Of a stretch of DNA of 64,000 nt, positions 16,532 to 26,760 are shown one piece after another. The DNA comes from an uncultured Pelagibacteraceae bacterium. Its GTDB lineage: Bacteria > Pseudomonadota > Alphaproteobacteria > Pelagibacterales > Pelagibacteraceae. The notes beneath the pieces were generated by a model. It searched no databases and was not told the origin of the DNA. It saw only the letters and a list, made by a program, of their open reading frames with translations. Where the stretch lies: assembly GCA_902613065.1 (NCBI GenBank), contig CACMFU010000003.1, forward strand, positions 1 through 64,000, given 5' to 3'. The number at the start of each line of letters is the position of its first letter. Position 1 is the stretch's first letter. The position numbers were made by a program, and so were the translations under genes.

Positions 16532-18211
16532 ATGTCAAAATCAGATATCCAAATTGCACGAGAAGCAAAAATGAAACCCATAAATGAGATTTTGGGTAAA
16601 ATTAATGTTCCAGACGAACCAAGTGCTTTTAGTCCTATGGGACGTCATATTGCTAAAATAAATTTAGAATATTTAGATAGTTTAAAAGATAAACAAAATG
16701 GAAAATTAATTTTAGTTACTGCTATTACACCAACTCCTGCAGGTGAGGGAAAAACTACTACGTCAGTTGGTTTAAATGATGGATTAAATAAAATTGGTAA
16801 AAATTCTATAGTGTGTTTACGTGAACCTAGTTTAGGTCCCTCATTTGGAATGAAAGGTGGAGCAGCAGGTGGAGGATATGCTCAAGTTGTTCCAATGGAA
16901 CAAATCAATTTACATTTCACAGGAGACTTCCATGCAATTACATCTGCTCACAACTTATTGTCAGCGTTAATTGATAATCATATTTATTGGGGAAATAAAT
17001 TAAACATTGATGTAAGACGAGTAGTCTGGAGAAGAGTTATGGATATGAATGATAGATCTTTAAGATCTATCAATATTAATTTGGGTGGAGTTGCGAATGG
17101 TTTTCCAAGAGAAGATGGTTTTGATATTACAGTAGCATCTGAGATAATGGCTATCTTTTGTTTAGCAAATGATCTTGAAGATTTGGAAAAGAGAATAGGT
17201 AATATTACAGTTGCTTATACTAGAGATAGAAAGCCTATTTTTGCAAAAGATTTAAATGCTCATGGACCAATGACTGTTTTGTTGAAAGAAGCAATTAGAC
17301 CTAATGTAACTCAAACTTTAGAAAATAATCCAGCAATTATTCATGGTGGTCCTTTTGCAAATATTGCGCACGGTTGTAACTCTGTAATAGCAACTAAAGC
17401 AGGTTTAAAACTAGCTGATTATGTTGTAACTGAAGCTGGATTTGGAGCAGACCTAGGAGCGGAAAAATTTTTAGATATTAAATGTAGAAAATCAAATTTA
17501 AAACCTGAGTGTGTAGTTATTGTTGCAACAATTAGAGCATTAAAAATGCACGGCGGTGTAGCTAAAGATGATTTAAAAAATGAAAATGTAGACGCGTTAA
17601 AAAAAGGTTTGGTAAATTTGGAAAGACACATTGAAAACGTAAAAAAATTTGGTTTACCGGTAGCTGTTGCTGTTAATCATTTTGTTGCCGATACTGATAA
17701 TGAAGTAAAAGAGTTAATAAATGCTTGTGATAATATGGGAGTTAAAGCTACTTTATGTACTCATTGGTCAAATGGTGGTGAAGGAACAAAAGAACTTGCC
17801 ACACATGTTGTAGATTTAATTGATCAAAAACAAGCAAATTTTAAATTTTTATATGATGAAAAAACACCTTTACTAAAGAAAGTTGAAACTGTTGCAAAAG
17901 AAATATATCGAGCAAACGAAGTTGTTGCTGACAGTAAAATAAAAGATCAATTAAAATCTTTTGAAGAAGCGGGTTATGGAAATTTACCTATATGTGTAGC
18001 GAAAACACAATATAGTTTTTCTACTGATCCAAATGCAAAAGGTGCTCCAACAGGCCATTCATTACCAATTAGAGAAGTAAGATTATCTTCAGGTGCAGAA
18101 TTTATTGTTGTTATATGCGGTGCCATCATGACAATGCCAGGACTTCCTCGAGTTCCTGCAGCAGACTCTATTAAGCTTAATGAAAAAGGTGAAATAGAAG
18201 GCTTGTTCTAA
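16532..18211 (+). CDS. fhs: Formate--tetrahydrofolate ligase
   Basis: A 559-residue formyl-THF synthetase of normal length. Signature motifs are [16 protein letters not shown] (P-loop-like ATP site, about residues 67-82), [36 protein letters not shown] and [15 protein letters not shown]. Besides making formyl-THF from formate and ATP, it can run in reverse to yield formate and ATP from C1 units oxidised on folate, which fits the methylated-amine island. It diverges from the mgd/sox operon and its stop overlaps the convergent amidotransferase gene by four bases. Confidence 0.95.
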   Translation: MSKSDIQIAREAKMKPINEILGKINVPDEPSAFSPMGRHIAKINLEYLDSLKDKQNGKLILVTAITPTPAGEGKTTTSVGLNDGLNKIGKNSIVCLREPSLGPSFGMKGGAAGGGYAQVVPMEQINLHFTGDFHAITSAHNLLSALIDNHIYWGNKLNIDVRRVVWRRVMDMNDRSLRSININLGGVANGFPREDGFDITVASEIMAIFCLANDLEDLEKRIGNITVAYTRDRKPIFAKDLNAHGPMTVLLKEAIRPNVTQTLENNPAIIHGGPFANIAHGCNSVIATKAGLKLADYVVTEAGFGADLGAEKFLDIKCRKSNLKPECVVIVATIRALKMHGGVAKDDLKNENVDALKKGLVNLERHIENVKKFGLPVAVAVNHFVADTDNEVKELINACDNMGVKATLCTHWSNGGEGTKELATHVVDLIDQKQANFKFLYDEKTPLLKKVETVAKEIYRANEVVADSKIKDQLKSFEEAGYGNLPICVAKTQYSFSTDPNAKGAPTGHSLPIREVRLSSGAEFIVVICGAIMTMPGLPRVPAADSIKLNEKGEIEGLF

Positions 18212-18990
18212 TTTAAATTATTTAGCCAGTTTTCTAATTCTCTCATCCTTGCATCTTTATTTGAAATTTTATTTTCATCTTCTATAATTTTTACATGAGA
18301 GTCTATTTCCATTTGGTCAATAAATGCTTTTTTTTCTAAAAGTCGATCTCTCCTAAAATGAATTAAGCTTATCATTTTAGCATAAGTGATCTCTGGGTGA
18401 TATTGAATTCCCCATACATTCGTTGAACCAACATTAAAATTTATACCCATGACTTTATTTATTGGATTTGATGAAAGTAATGTGGAGCCCTCAGGTAATT
18501 TTACAACTTCATCAAAATTAAATGCAGGGGTATTAAATTTTTTATTTTTATTTTTATAAAGCGGATGTTTAAGGCCGTTTTCGTTTATTTCTATATCATG
18601 AGCTATTCCTCTATGAGCACCATTAGGGCATTTCTTTACTTCTCCACCAGCAACCGTTACAGCAACTTGCATTCCCCAACAAATTGCGAATATATTTTTT
18701 ATATTCTTTTGACATTCCCTCATAAAATTTATTTGTCTTCTTATTTCAGGAGTATCATTGTAAATATTTAAACTACTACCACCCCATATCATTCCATTAT
18801 ATTTAGTTAAATCTTTAGCTACTTCGTTAATGTTTTCATCCGAAGAAGGATTAACAACATCAATATCTAATTGATCTGTAAAATAACTAATACTGTCTTT
18901 TAAACTTTCAGTATGAGTTTTAATTCCACCATCAGTAAAGCTTTGATTTTCTTCTCTAAGATTACCCTCAACTATAAGAATTCTTTTCAT
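18208..18990 (-). CDS. Class I glutamine amidotransferase-like protein
   Basis: A 260-residue GATase1 domain with the nucleophile in [11 protein letters not shown] (Cys near residue 104), and the catalytic His and Glu in [12 protein letters not shown]. The domain stands alone, like GuaA-type homologues or gamma-glutamyl-amide hydrolases, with about 50 extra C-terminal residues of charged helix. In this C1 setting a role in hydrolysing a gamma-glutamyl amide is possible but unproven. It shares an A at the boundary with the upstream iron-type alcohol dehydrogenase, so they are one transcript. Confidence 0.8.
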   Translation of the reverse strand: MKRILIVEGNLREENQSFTDGGIKTHTESLKDSISYFTDQLDIDVVNPSSDENINEVAKDLTKYNGMIWGGSSLNIYNDTPEIRRQINFMRECQKNIKNIFAICWGMQVAVTVAGGEVKKCPNGAHRGIAHDIEINENGLKHPLYKNKNKKFNTPAFNFDEVVKLPEGSTLLSSNPINKVMGINFNVGSTNVWGIQYHPEITYAKMISLIHFRRDRLLEKKAFIDQMEIDSHVKIIEDENKISNKDARMRELENWLNNLN

Positions 18991-20147
18991 TAGAATAATT
19001 TACCTGAAATACTGTGTTCATAAAGTGCTTTCATGTCATCCTTACTCATTGTCCTTGGATTGGTAGAAGTGGATGGATCTTCTAATGCCATAACTGATAA
19101 CTTTTCTAAATTTATTTTATTTACATCAACAATTTCTGATAATTTATGTGGTATATTTAATTCTTTTCTTAGTTCTAAAATCCAGTTTAAAAAACTATCA
19201 AAACTTTTATCGAGTTCGAGATAATCACATATAGAAATTATCTTTTTTTCAATCATTTCTTTGTTAAAAGTTAATACATAAGGCATAAAGATAGCATTTG
19301 ATAAACCGTGGTGAACATTAAATTGGGCATTAATAGGGTGGCTTAAAGAATGAATAGCGCCAAGCCCTTTTTGAAAAGCGGTAGAACCCATACTAGCTGA
19401 AGCTAATAATTCTGCTCTAGCATTTAAATCTTTTCCATTCTTAACTGCTTTAATTAATGAGTTTTTAATTAACTTCATTCCCTCAATCGCAATTCCATCA
19501 GCCATCGGGTGGAATCCAGACGCACAAAAAGCTTCTAAATTGTGTGCCAAAGCATCCATACCTGTCGCTGCAGTCAATCTTGGAGAAAGATCTAAAGTTA
19601 AATTAGGATCTAAAATTACAATTGAAGGTAAAAATTTCGGGTGGAAAATAATTTTTTTTATACCTGTTTGTTTATTGATTATAGCTGATGCTCTTCCAGT
19701 TTCTGAACCTGTCCCTGCTGTAGTGGGTACAGCAATGATAGGTGCAATGTTATTTTCATCTGCTCTTTTCCAATAATCACCTACATCTTCAAAATCCCAT
19801 ATTGGTCTAGACTGTCCTGACATAAAAGCAATAGCTTTACCTACATCAAGACCGCTGCCACCACCAAATGCAATAACTCCATCACAACCTAATTTCTTAA
19901 ACTCCCTTACTCCCTCTTCCACATTCTCGCCTAAAGGATTACCTGAAAAATTTGAAAAAACTTGAAGATGATTAAAGGTTTTTCTTAAATCTAAAATAAT
20001 ATCTTGAACCATTTTTAGATTAATTAAATCCTTATCTGTGACAAATAATGGTTTATCAATTTTCAAATTTTTACATGCTAGACCTAAATCTTGAATTCTA
20101 TTCTCTCCAACCCAAATTGTAGTAGGATAATTCCAATTAGTTTTCAT
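18990..20147 (-). CDS. Iron-containing alcohol dehydrogenase
   Basis: A 385-residue group III (Fe-ADH) enzyme. It has the NAD-binding GGGSGLDVGKAIAFM, TAGTGSETGRASAI, and the metal-ligand regions AATGMDALAHNLEAF and LSHPINAQFNVHHGLSNAIFMPY, where Asp and three His bind iron. An Fe-ADH of this type has been suggested to act on methanol or other short alcohols in SAR11, but the substrate cannot be read from the sequence. Coupled to the GATase gene on the minus strand and divergent from tmm. Confidence 0.88.
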   Translation of the reverse strand: MKTNWNYPTTIWVGENRIQDLGLACKNLKIDKPLFVTDKDLINLKMVQDIILDLRKTFNHLQVFSNFSGNPLGENVEEGVREFKKLGCDGVIAFGGGSGLDVGKAIAFMSGQSRPIWDFEDVGDYWKRADENNIAPIIAVPTTAGTGSETGRASAIINKQTGIKKIIFHPKFLPSIVILDPNLTLDLSPRLTAATGMDALAHNLEAFCASGFHPMADGIAIEGMKLIKNSLIKAVKNGKDLNARAELLASASMGSTAFQKGLGAIHSLSHPINAQFNVHHGLSNAIFMPYVLTFNKEMIEKKIISICDYLELDKSFDSFLNWILELRKELNIPHKLSEIVDVNKINLEKLSVMALEDPSTSTNPRTMSKDDMKALYEHSISGKLF

Positions 20148-20223
20148 ATTAAAATAATATTTAATTTTTCTATTTTTCTTAGTACAATATATTTATAATT
20201 TTAATTGTAGAGGAAAAATTATC

Positions 20224-21558
20224 ATGACTAAAGTCGCTATTATCGGTGCTGGACCCTGCGGGTTATCAATACTAAGGGCTTTTGAACATGCCGAGAAAAA
20301 AGGAGACAAAATACCTGAAATAGTTTGCTTTGAAAAACAAAGTGATTGGGGAGGTCTTTGGAATTATAGCTGGAGAACAGGATCTGACCAATATGGAGAT
20401 CCAGTTCATAATAGCATGTATAGATATCTTTGGTCAAACGGACCTAAAGAGTGTCTTGAATTTGCAGATTATTCTTTTGATGAACATTTTGGTAAGCCAA
20501 TTCCATCTTTCCCACCTAGAGAAGTACTTTATGATTATATAACTAGTAGAGTAAGTAAAGGAAATTTAAGAAATAAAATTAAATTTAATACAAGAGTAGT
20601 TAATACAGTTTTTAAATCAGATAAATTTGAAGTTAGCTATCAAGATAAAGAAAATGATAAAATTTTAACTGATCATTTTGATTACGTTGTAGTGTCCACT
20701 GGTCATTTTTCAGTTCCTTTTATACCTGAATATAAAGGTATGAGTTCGTTTCCTGGAAGAATAATGCATTCGCATGACTTTAGAGATGCGGAAGAATTTA
20801 GAGGAAAAAATATTATAGTTTTAGGAAGTAGTTATTCTGCAGAAGATATTGCACTTCAATGCAATAAATATGGAGCAAAAAGTGTAACAATTGGCTTCAG
20901 ACATAATCCTATGGGTTTTAAATGGCCAGAAGGAATGAAAGAAGTATTCTATTTAGATAGATTGGAAGGAAAAAAAGCAATTTTTAAAGATGGTACCGAA
21001 CAGGATGCAGATGTAATAATACTGTGTACTGGTTACCTGCATCATTTTCCTTTTTTGGAAGAAAATTTAAAACTTAAAACAAGAAACAGACTTTATCCTC
21101 CAAAATTATACAAAGGTGTTGTTTGGCAGGATAATCACAAACTTTTGTATCTAGGAATGCAAGACCAGTTTCACACATTTAATATGTTTGATTGCCAAGC
21201 TTGGTATGCGAGAGATGTTATAATGGGTAAAATAAATTTGCCAAGTGGAGATGAAATCGAAAAAGATATTAACAAATGGGTTGCTTTAGAAGAAAAACTG
21301 GAAAATCCTGATCAGATGATTGATTTTCAAACTGAATACACAAAGGAATTGCATGATATGTCAGATTATCCAAAAATAGATTTTGAGCTGATAAGAAAAC
21401 ATTTTAAAGAGTGGGAACATCATAAGGTTGAAGATATATCAACGTATAGAAATAAATCTTTTTCATCTCCAGTTACAGGATCTGTCGCTCCAGTTCATCA
21501 TACAGCTTGGGCAAAAGCAATGGATGATTCATCTGAAACTTTTCTAAATAAAAACTAA
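20224..21558 (+). CDS. tmm: Trimethylamine monooxygenase
   Basis: A 444-residue flavin monooxygenase that converts trimethylamine to TMAO with NADPH and O2. Motifs in order: FAD-binding GAGPCG near residues 8-13, DWGGLWNYSWRTG, the FMO-type FPGRIMHSHDFRD, the NADPH-binding GSSYSAEDIA and CTGYLHHFPFL. Length and the WGGLWNY-type blocks match bacterial Tmm rather than eukaryotic FMOs (over 500). A purine-rich ribosome site (AGAGGAAAAATTATC) precedes the ATG. It converges with the GH63 gene with a nine-base gap and diverges from the Fe-ADH. Confidence 0.92.
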   Translation: MTKVAIIGAGPCGLSILRAFEHAEKKGDKIPEIVCFEKQSDWGGLWNYSWRTGSDQYGDPVHNSMYRYLWSNGPKECLEFADYSFDEHFGKPIPSFPPREVLYDYITSRVSKGNLRNKIKFNTRVVNTVFKSDKFEVSYQDKENDKILTDHFDYVVVSTGHFSVPFIPEYKGMSSFPGRIMHSHDFRDAEEFRGKNIIVLGSSYSAEDIALQCNKYGAKSVTIGFRHNPMGFKWPEGMKEVFYLDRLEGKKAIFKDGTEQDADVIILCTGYLHHFPFLEENLKLKTRNRLYPPKLYKGVVWQDNHKLLYLGMQDQFHTFNMFDCQAWYARDVIMGKINLPSGDEIEKDINKWVALEEKLENPDQMIDFQTEYTKELHDMSDYPKIDFELIRKHFKEWEHHKVEDISTYRNKSFSSPVTGSVAPVHHTAWAKAMDDSSETFLNKN

Positions 21559-21567
21559 AAATTTAAA

Positions 21568-22827
21568 CTAATTTTCTAAAACTAAGTCTAAATATAAAGC
21601 CGCGCTCCATGAGAAATTATTTGCGCCCATAACTGATCCATCTTTATAACTGTAATATTCATGAAAACCTTTTTCTTCAATTAATTCTAAGGTTTTTTTT
21701 TTGATTTCATTTGCATATTCTGGCTCTTTTTTAATAAGTCCTTGATAAATTAACCAATTACAATTTATCCATATTGGACCTCTCCAATATCTTTTTTCTT
21801 CGAATAAAGGATGATTTGGTTTTATTGTTGAGAAATAGTAATTGTCATTATTATTATGATTTTTTAAATTCTTAATAATTTTTTTATTTAATTCATCATC
21901 TTGTAGATTTGCGAAGAGAGTAAAATAATTTGTTATCGACGGAACAACGATTTTCAAATTAGTTTTTATATCTTTTGAGACAAAATCATTAATATTATCA
22001 TCATATAATTTTAATATTTCTTTTTCGGTTTTGGGTACGAAATTATTTAAATCATCAAAATTTAAATCAAAATTTTTAGCTAAGCTAAGTAGATCTTTAT
22101 TTGCTCTTAAAAATAAAGCATTAAATCCAACATCTACTACATTAAAATCAGAGATCTCATACAATCTATTTGGATCGTAGTGAACATCTCTAAATTGATC
22201 TCTTAAAGTTACATATCTGTCATAATCAGTTTTTAAAGGTCTCTCATCAGAGTTTGAAACCTCAAGATCTCTTCTTTTATAATTAAGGTTTTTATCTACT
22301 TTGATATTGCTCATTGGCTGATCCCAAATTGGTGAATTATCATACCCGCTCTCCCACGGATGTAATATGGATACAAGGCCGGTTTTATTAGGATCTCTGA
22401 ATTTTATGAACCAATCATGATAATTTTTAATTTTTGTTATTATATTTATAATTCTTGAATGTTGTTCATTACTAAGTTGATTTTTTTCAACAATTTTCCT
22501 CAAAATACTGGCTAAAACTGGTGGCTGAGTAATACCAGAGGAAGGTATATTTTTTCCACATTGCCAAGTTGTGTGATTTGGAAAATAAGATGTGTCTTTT
22601 TCATGAAAAAGAATATGGGGTACCATACCATCGTCCCACTGACCATTAAGCAAAGTTTCAATTTCTATAATTGAAAAATCTAAATTAAAGTAAGAATAGC
22701 CAAGCGCTATAAAAGCTGAATCCCAATTCCATTGAGCAGGATATAATTTATTATTAGTAGGAAGTGTGTAACCATTTTTTCTGTTACCCAATAATATTTT
22801 TTTTGCCTCTTCTACTTTATTTTGCAT
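21568..22827 (-). CDS. GH63/trehalase-like glycoside hydrolase
   Basis: A 419-residue (alpha/alpha)6-barrel protein. Motifs QWNWDSAFIALGY, QWDDGMVPHILF, LHPWESGYDNSPIWD and RYWRGPIWINCNWLIYQGL match GH63-type mannosylglycerate/glucosylglycerate hydrolases and related trehalase-like enzymes; DDGMVPH and WESGxDNSP hold candidate catalytic acids. No signal peptide, so it acts in the cytosol on an imported substrate. It is the last gene of the sugar ABC operon and shares one base with the upstream permease gene. A glucosylated or mannosylated compatible solute is the inferred substrate. Confidence 0.8.
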   Translation of the reverse strand: MQNKVEEAKKILLGNRKNGYTLPTNNKLYPAQWNWDSAFIALGYSYFNLDFSIIEIETLLNGQWDDGMVPHILFHEKDTSYFPNHTTWQCGKNIPSSGITQPPVLASILRKIVEKNQLSNEQHSRIINIITKIKNYHDWFIKFRDPNKTGLVSILHPWESGYDNSPIWDQPMSNIKVDKNLNYKRRDLEVSNSDERPLKTDYDRYVTLRDQFRDVHYDPNRLYEISDFNVVDVGFNALFLRANKDLLSLAKNFDLNFDDLNNFVPKTEKEILKLYDDNINDFVSKDIKTNLKIVVPSITNYFTLFANLQDDELNKKIIKNLKNHNNNDNYYFSTIKPNHPLFEEKRYWRGPIWINCNWLIYQGLIKKEPEYANEIKKKTLELIEEKGFHEYYSYKDGSVMGANNFSWSAALYLDLVLEN

Positions 22828-24020
22828 TATCCTTTAACACTTCCTGCGGTGAGACCGCTTACTAAATATTTTTCAAAATAAACAAAAATTATTAAAATAG
22901 GCAAAGTTACTACTACAGACCCTGCCATTAAATATTGTCTAGGTGTTTCAGCTCCAACATTCAGAAACTGAATAGCTCTTGATAATGTGAATGTATTTGG
23001 CCGGTCTAAAAACATTAATGAAAACAAAAATTCATTCCAAGCTATCATAAATACATACAAGGCTACCGATGATATTGCAGGTAAACTTAGCGGAAGTATA
23101 ATTTTAAAAATTATACCAAGCCAATTTTGACCATCTATAATCCCTGCTTCCTCTAATTCTTTTGGTATACTTTTAAAGTAACCTTGCAACATATAAATTG
23201 CTACAGGTAAAGTCGTAGCTGTATAAACTATTAGCAAACCCTCAATAGAATTTCTTAAACCAAGTTGACTAAAAATTGTGTACAAAGGTATCACTAAAAC
23301 TATCGCTGGAAACAAATAAATTATCAATATGGATGTTGATAAAAAATTTTTTCCAAAGAAATTAAGTCTTGCAACCGCGTAAGCAGCTGGTATAGCAAAT
23401 ATTAATGTTATAATGACTGTGCCTAAGGAGACTATTGTGCTCGTTAGCATATATCTTCCAAAATTATAATCTTTGAATACTATAAAATAAGATTTGAACA
23501 ACTCTGGCAATCCTTGTGCAAAGTTAATACTAAAGTCTAAAGGGTTCAATAATAACAAAGCCTGGGTTTTAAAGCTTGTAACTAACATCATATAAAAAGG
23601 GAAAAGAATTACAAAAGAGAACAGTGTAATTCCAAATAATGTTAAAAAATTAAAGAATAATTTTTGAGAGGAATGATTTTTTGACAAAAAGTTTTTGTCG
23701 TAATCTTTTATATTATTGAAAAAAAATAATGAAATTAAGAATATGCCAAAACTATACCAAATAGGTAAATTTGTTGAGATGAAATAATCAAAGATAGAAA
23801 ATAAAAGTGCAAGTAAAATTATTTTAATATTTAAATTTAATTTTTTCCCAATAAGAAGATTTATTGCACAAAGAATTATTCCAAATATAAATAATTTATT
23901 AAAATTAAAATTTGTTAATTCAATTCCTTGTAATGTAACTAAGATTTTCCAAATACAAATTAATGAAAACAAAAACAAAGACGAGATAAAGCAATAAGTA
24001 AATATATTTTTAATTTTCAT
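22827..24020 (-). CDS. Carbohydrate ABC transporter permease, MalG type with N-terminal extension
   Basis: A 397-residue inner-membrane permease. The conserved core begins near residue 120 (LTLFGITLFSFVILFPFYMMLVTSF), and the EAA loop is EEAGIIDGQNWLGIIFKIILPLS; this part has the usual MalG length. About 115 extra residues with three or four predicted membrane spans precede it, which is unusual (MalG-type proteins are about 280 residues). The gene overlaps the MalF-type gene by 11 bases and abuts the GH63 gene. Confidence 0.88.
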   Translation of the reverse strand: MKIKNIFTYCFISSLFLFSLICIWKILVTLQGIELTNFNFNKLFIFGIILCAINLLIGKKLNLNIKIILLALLFSIFDYFISTNLPIWYSFGIFLISLFFFNNIKDYDKNFLSKNHSSQKLFFNFLTLFGITLFSFVILFPFYMMLVTSFKTQALLLLNPLDFSINFAQGLPELFKSYFIVFKDYNFGRYMLTSTIVSLGTVIITLIFAIPAAYAVARLNFFGKNFLSTSILIIYLFPAIVLVIPLYTIFSQLGLRNSIEGLLIVYTATTLPVAIYMLQGYFKSIPKELEEAGIIDGQNWLGIIFKIILPLSLPAISSVALYVFMIAWNEFLFSLMFLDRPNTFTLSRAIQFLNVGAETPRQYLMAGSVVVTLPILIIFVYFEKYLVSGLTAGSVKG

Positions 24021-25269
24021 CAGCTCTTTTTCCTAAAAGTTTAAAATAGATAAACATAAAAATTAATAGAAACACTACAATCACAATAGAAACTGCGGAA
24101 CCCATACCAATATCCCCAATTGAAAAACCTTGTTGATATACATTTATTGGCAATGTTCTTGTGCCTGATGCCCCACCAGTGAGTAAGAAGATGTCTTCAA
24201 ATTTATTAAAATTCCAAATAAATCTAATCATAAATAGAATTGAAATCACTGCTAATATCTGGGGCAAAGTAATATTAAGAAATTTTTGGATAGGATTTGC
24301 ACCATCAACATCAGCTGCTTCATACAACTCTTTTGGAACTGCTTGAAGACGAGCAAGAATAAATAAAAATGCTAGAGGAAAATATCTCCAAATTTCAAAA
24401 ATAATTACAGTTGTTAATGCTAACCTTAATTTAAAATCAAAACCAAGTATGTTTAAAGTTACATATTTTTGTCCTAGTAAATTTATTGGCCCATCAATAA
24501 TTTGATAGTTAATTAACAAATTATTTAAAGTTCCACTTGTTGGATCAAGTAAAAGTTCCCAGGTATAAGCAAGAGCTACAACTGGCGCAACATAAGGAAA
24601 TAAAAGAACGCTTCTCATAAATGTTCTTCCAAAAAATTTTTGATTTACCATTTGTGCAGCTAAAATTCCAAAAACTATTGCACCTATTGTTCCAAAAAAA
24701 GTGTAATAAAAAGTTGTTGATAATAGATCTATAAACGCTTTGTCTTTAATTACTTTTTTGAAATTATTTAAAGTAAATTCATAAGTTAATAATATATTTT
24801 GTGACTTACCTGATAGTTTAGGTTTATAAGATTTTAGTTCCTTCTTGAAAATTTCTTGATTATTAGTATTTTGAAATACTATTTCTAAATTTTCTCGATA
24901 TTTTTTTGGCCAATTACCTAACTCACACTTAAGTAAATTTGATTTAAATTGACATTTATTATTTAAACTTATTGGTTCAATGTTGTCAGGATATTTATCT
25001 TTAAATTTTACATTAGTAATTTCTTGTGTAAGAGAACTATTTCTTAATTTATAAATTATTTTTATTTGAGTTGGATTATCTTTAATTGATTTTACTAATT
25101 TTTTTGCTCTTGGTTCAGGAATTCTTAAATCTTTAAGCTCTACATTTTTAAAGCTGATCCAAATATTTGAAAATATTGGAAATAAAATTATAGAAAATAC
25201 TAAAAGAACCGATGGTAATATTAATAGATAAGCTGTTCTTTTTTCAATTTTTGCAAGTTTTGAACTCAT
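24010..25269 (-). CDS. Carbohydrate ABC transporter permease, MalF type with inserted Ig-like loop
   Basis: A 419-residue permease, about 120 longer than typical. The first span is near residues 13-36. Residues about 60-145 form a hydrophilic, periplasmic insertion whose pattern (YKLRNSS, TNVKFKDKYPDNIEPI, then Cys106 and Cys115 followed by LGNW) resembles a DUF11-type Ig-like domain, with a possible disulfide. The permease core resumes with FTLNNFKKVIKDKAFIDLL, and the EAA loop is YEAADVDGANPIQKFLNITLP. It probably contacts the binding protein, as the P2 loop of MalF does. Confidence 0.88.
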   Translation of the reverse strand: MSSKLAKIEKRTAYLLILPSVLLVFSIILFPIFSNIWISFKNVELKDLRIPEPRAKKLVKSIKDNPTQIKIIYKLRNSSLTQEITNVKFKDKYPDNIEPISLNNKCQFKSNLLKCELGNWPKKYRENLEIVFQNTNNQEIFKKELKSYKPKLSGKSQNILLTYEFTLNNFKKVIKDKAFIDLLSTTFYYTFFGTIGAIVFGILAAQMVNQKFFGRTFMRSVLLFPYVAPVVALAYTWELLLDPTSGTLNNLLINYQIIDGPINLLGQKYVTLNILGFDFKLRLALTTVIIFEIWRYFPLAFLFILARLQAVPKELYEAADVDGANPIQKFLNITLPQILAVISILFMIRFIWNFNKFEDIFLLTGGASGTRTLPINVYQQGFSIGDIGMGSAVSIVIVVFLLIFMFIYFKLLGKRADEN

Positions 25270-25270
25270 A

Positions 25271-25307
25271 AAAAAAAGCGGATAATTAATATTACCCGCT
25301 TTTTTTA
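25271..25307 (-). terminator. Intergenic terminator/attenuator between binding protein and permease genes
   Basis: On the minus strand the DNA reads A-run, GCGGGTAAT, a four-base loop, ATTATCCGC, then at least seven T. It lies 14 bases after the binding-protein stop and ends just before the MalF-type start. Partial termination here would give more binding protein than permease, a common arrangement in ABC operons. Confidence 0.75.
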
Positions 25308-25320
25308 ATTTTTTAAATTA

Positions 25321-26649
25321 CTAGAAACTAGCTAGCACAGTATTAATTTCATCTACTGCTTCATCTAGCGTCAATTGATCGTCAATGTATTGTCTAGTGA
25401 TTCTATTTATAAATTTATTGTTAATAATTTTAGATGCTCTCGATAATTCACCTTCTTTAACACCCCATCTATTAGCGGTATCTAAACCAGCAACAATATT
25501 ATTTATAACATCTGCTGAATATAGATCTGTTAAAGGAGCTTTTCTATCAACTCCAACAGGTAGTTTACTCCAAGCTGTTGTAAATGCATTTGGATCACTT
25601 GCATTACCTCTTCTTACAGGAAACTTACCTTCTGGTGCTATAGATAAAGTACTTGTGTATCCTTCATCCATTGAATAAAGAATAAACTGTTTAGCCTCAT
25701 CAGTGTCTGCATCTGCTGTTATTCCAAAGTATCTAACATCTGCCCAAGCTGCACCTTTCACATTATTTGGTCCACTAAAATTAGTAATAAAACCAGTTTT
25801 AGATGCCAGTTCTGGTGATGTAGGATCGCTGTTAATTGTTGGCGGAGCTGAATCTCTCAAGCCAGCTAATTCATCCATAATGAATGGTGACCATATTATC
25901 ATTGGAGTTTTACCGGCAAAGTAAAGTTCTCTTGACTGTTTCCAATAAAGTTCTCCTGGAGGGCTAGCTTTAGCTAATTTTTTATAAAACTGTAAAGAAT
26001 TTTTTAAAGCTCTTCCTTGTTTTTTTGTTCCACCCTTTTTTACAATGTTTACACCATTTGCAAGCAGAACATGTTCCAAAACCTGACTCATAAAGTTTTC
26101 ATCAGTTTTAGTTGCCGCAACAAATCCGAACATTTCGCTACTAGATAAAGCATCTATTGCTTTCTCTATATTTGCATATGTTGTTGGTGGCTCTAAACCA
26201 GCAGCTGCAAATAAATCTTTTCTGTAAACGACCATTTGAGTCCAGCCATCTACTGGTACAGCAGCAATTTTGCCACCTTTTTTAGCCATCTTTAAAGCAC
26301 CAGGAGCAAAAGTTTTCTTTCCAAGTGAATTAACGACATCATTATTTGCATCAACATCTAATATTCCTGCTTCAGCCCATGGCAAGACATATTGAAGTGT
26401 ATGATAAATTACATCAGGAAGATCTCCCGCTGCTGCTGCTGCAGTAGCTCTTGTTCCTAAATCTTTTTCATCAATCGGGATAACTTCAACTCCAATTCCA
26501 GTTTTGGCTTCAAAAGCTTTTGCCATCTCTTCTTGTTTAGCCATCCTTGCTGGTTGAGTTTCTGTCGTCCAGAATTTGATATCTGCAAATGCAATTGAAT
26601 TAAAAACAAAAGCTATTGCAGAGATTGTTATTAATATATTTTTAAACAT
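25321..26649 (-). CDS. Carbohydrate ABC transporter substrate-binding protein
   Basis: A 442-residue periplasmic extracellular-solute-binding family 1 protein. It has a classic signal peptide (MFKNILITISAIAFVFNSIAFA, cleavage near residue 22). The mature protein opens with IKFWTTETQPARMAKQEEMAKAFEAKTG. Blocks such as VPVDGWTQMVVYRKDLFAAAGLEPP are typical of MalE/UgpB relatives. A strong GAGGGGA ribosome site precedes the ATG, consistent with high expression. Substrate unknown; the linked GH63 gene suggests a glycoside. A hairpin terminator follows. Confidence 0.9.
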   Translation of the reverse strand: MFKNILITISAIAFVFNSIAFADIKFWTTETQPARMAKQEEMAKAFEAKTGIGVEVIPIDEKDLGTRATAAAAAGDLPDVIYHTLQYVLPWAEAGILDVDANNDVVNSLGKKTFAPGALKMAKKGGKIAAVPVDGWTQMVVYRKDLFAAAGLEPPTTYANIEKAIDALSSSEMFGFVAATKTDENFMSQVLEHVLLANGVNIVKKGGTKKQGRALKNSLQFYKKLAKASPPGELYWKQSRELYFAGKTPMIIWSPFIMDELAGLRDSAPPTINSDPTSPELASKTGFITNFSGPNNVKGAAWADVRYFGITADADTDEAKQFILYSMDEGYTSTLSIAPEGKFPVRRGNASDPNAFTTAWSKLPVGVDRKAPLTDLYSADVINNIVAGLDTANRWGVKEGELSRASKIINNKFINRITRQYIDDQLTLDEAVDEINTVLASF

Positions 26650-26760
26650 ATATTCCCCTCTTTTTCGTGTTTTCTAAAGTTATTTAAAAATTAATACATA
26701 ATGAACATTTAAAAGAAGAATAACAAGTATGTAAATTACACAATACTACCTGAGATTGAT

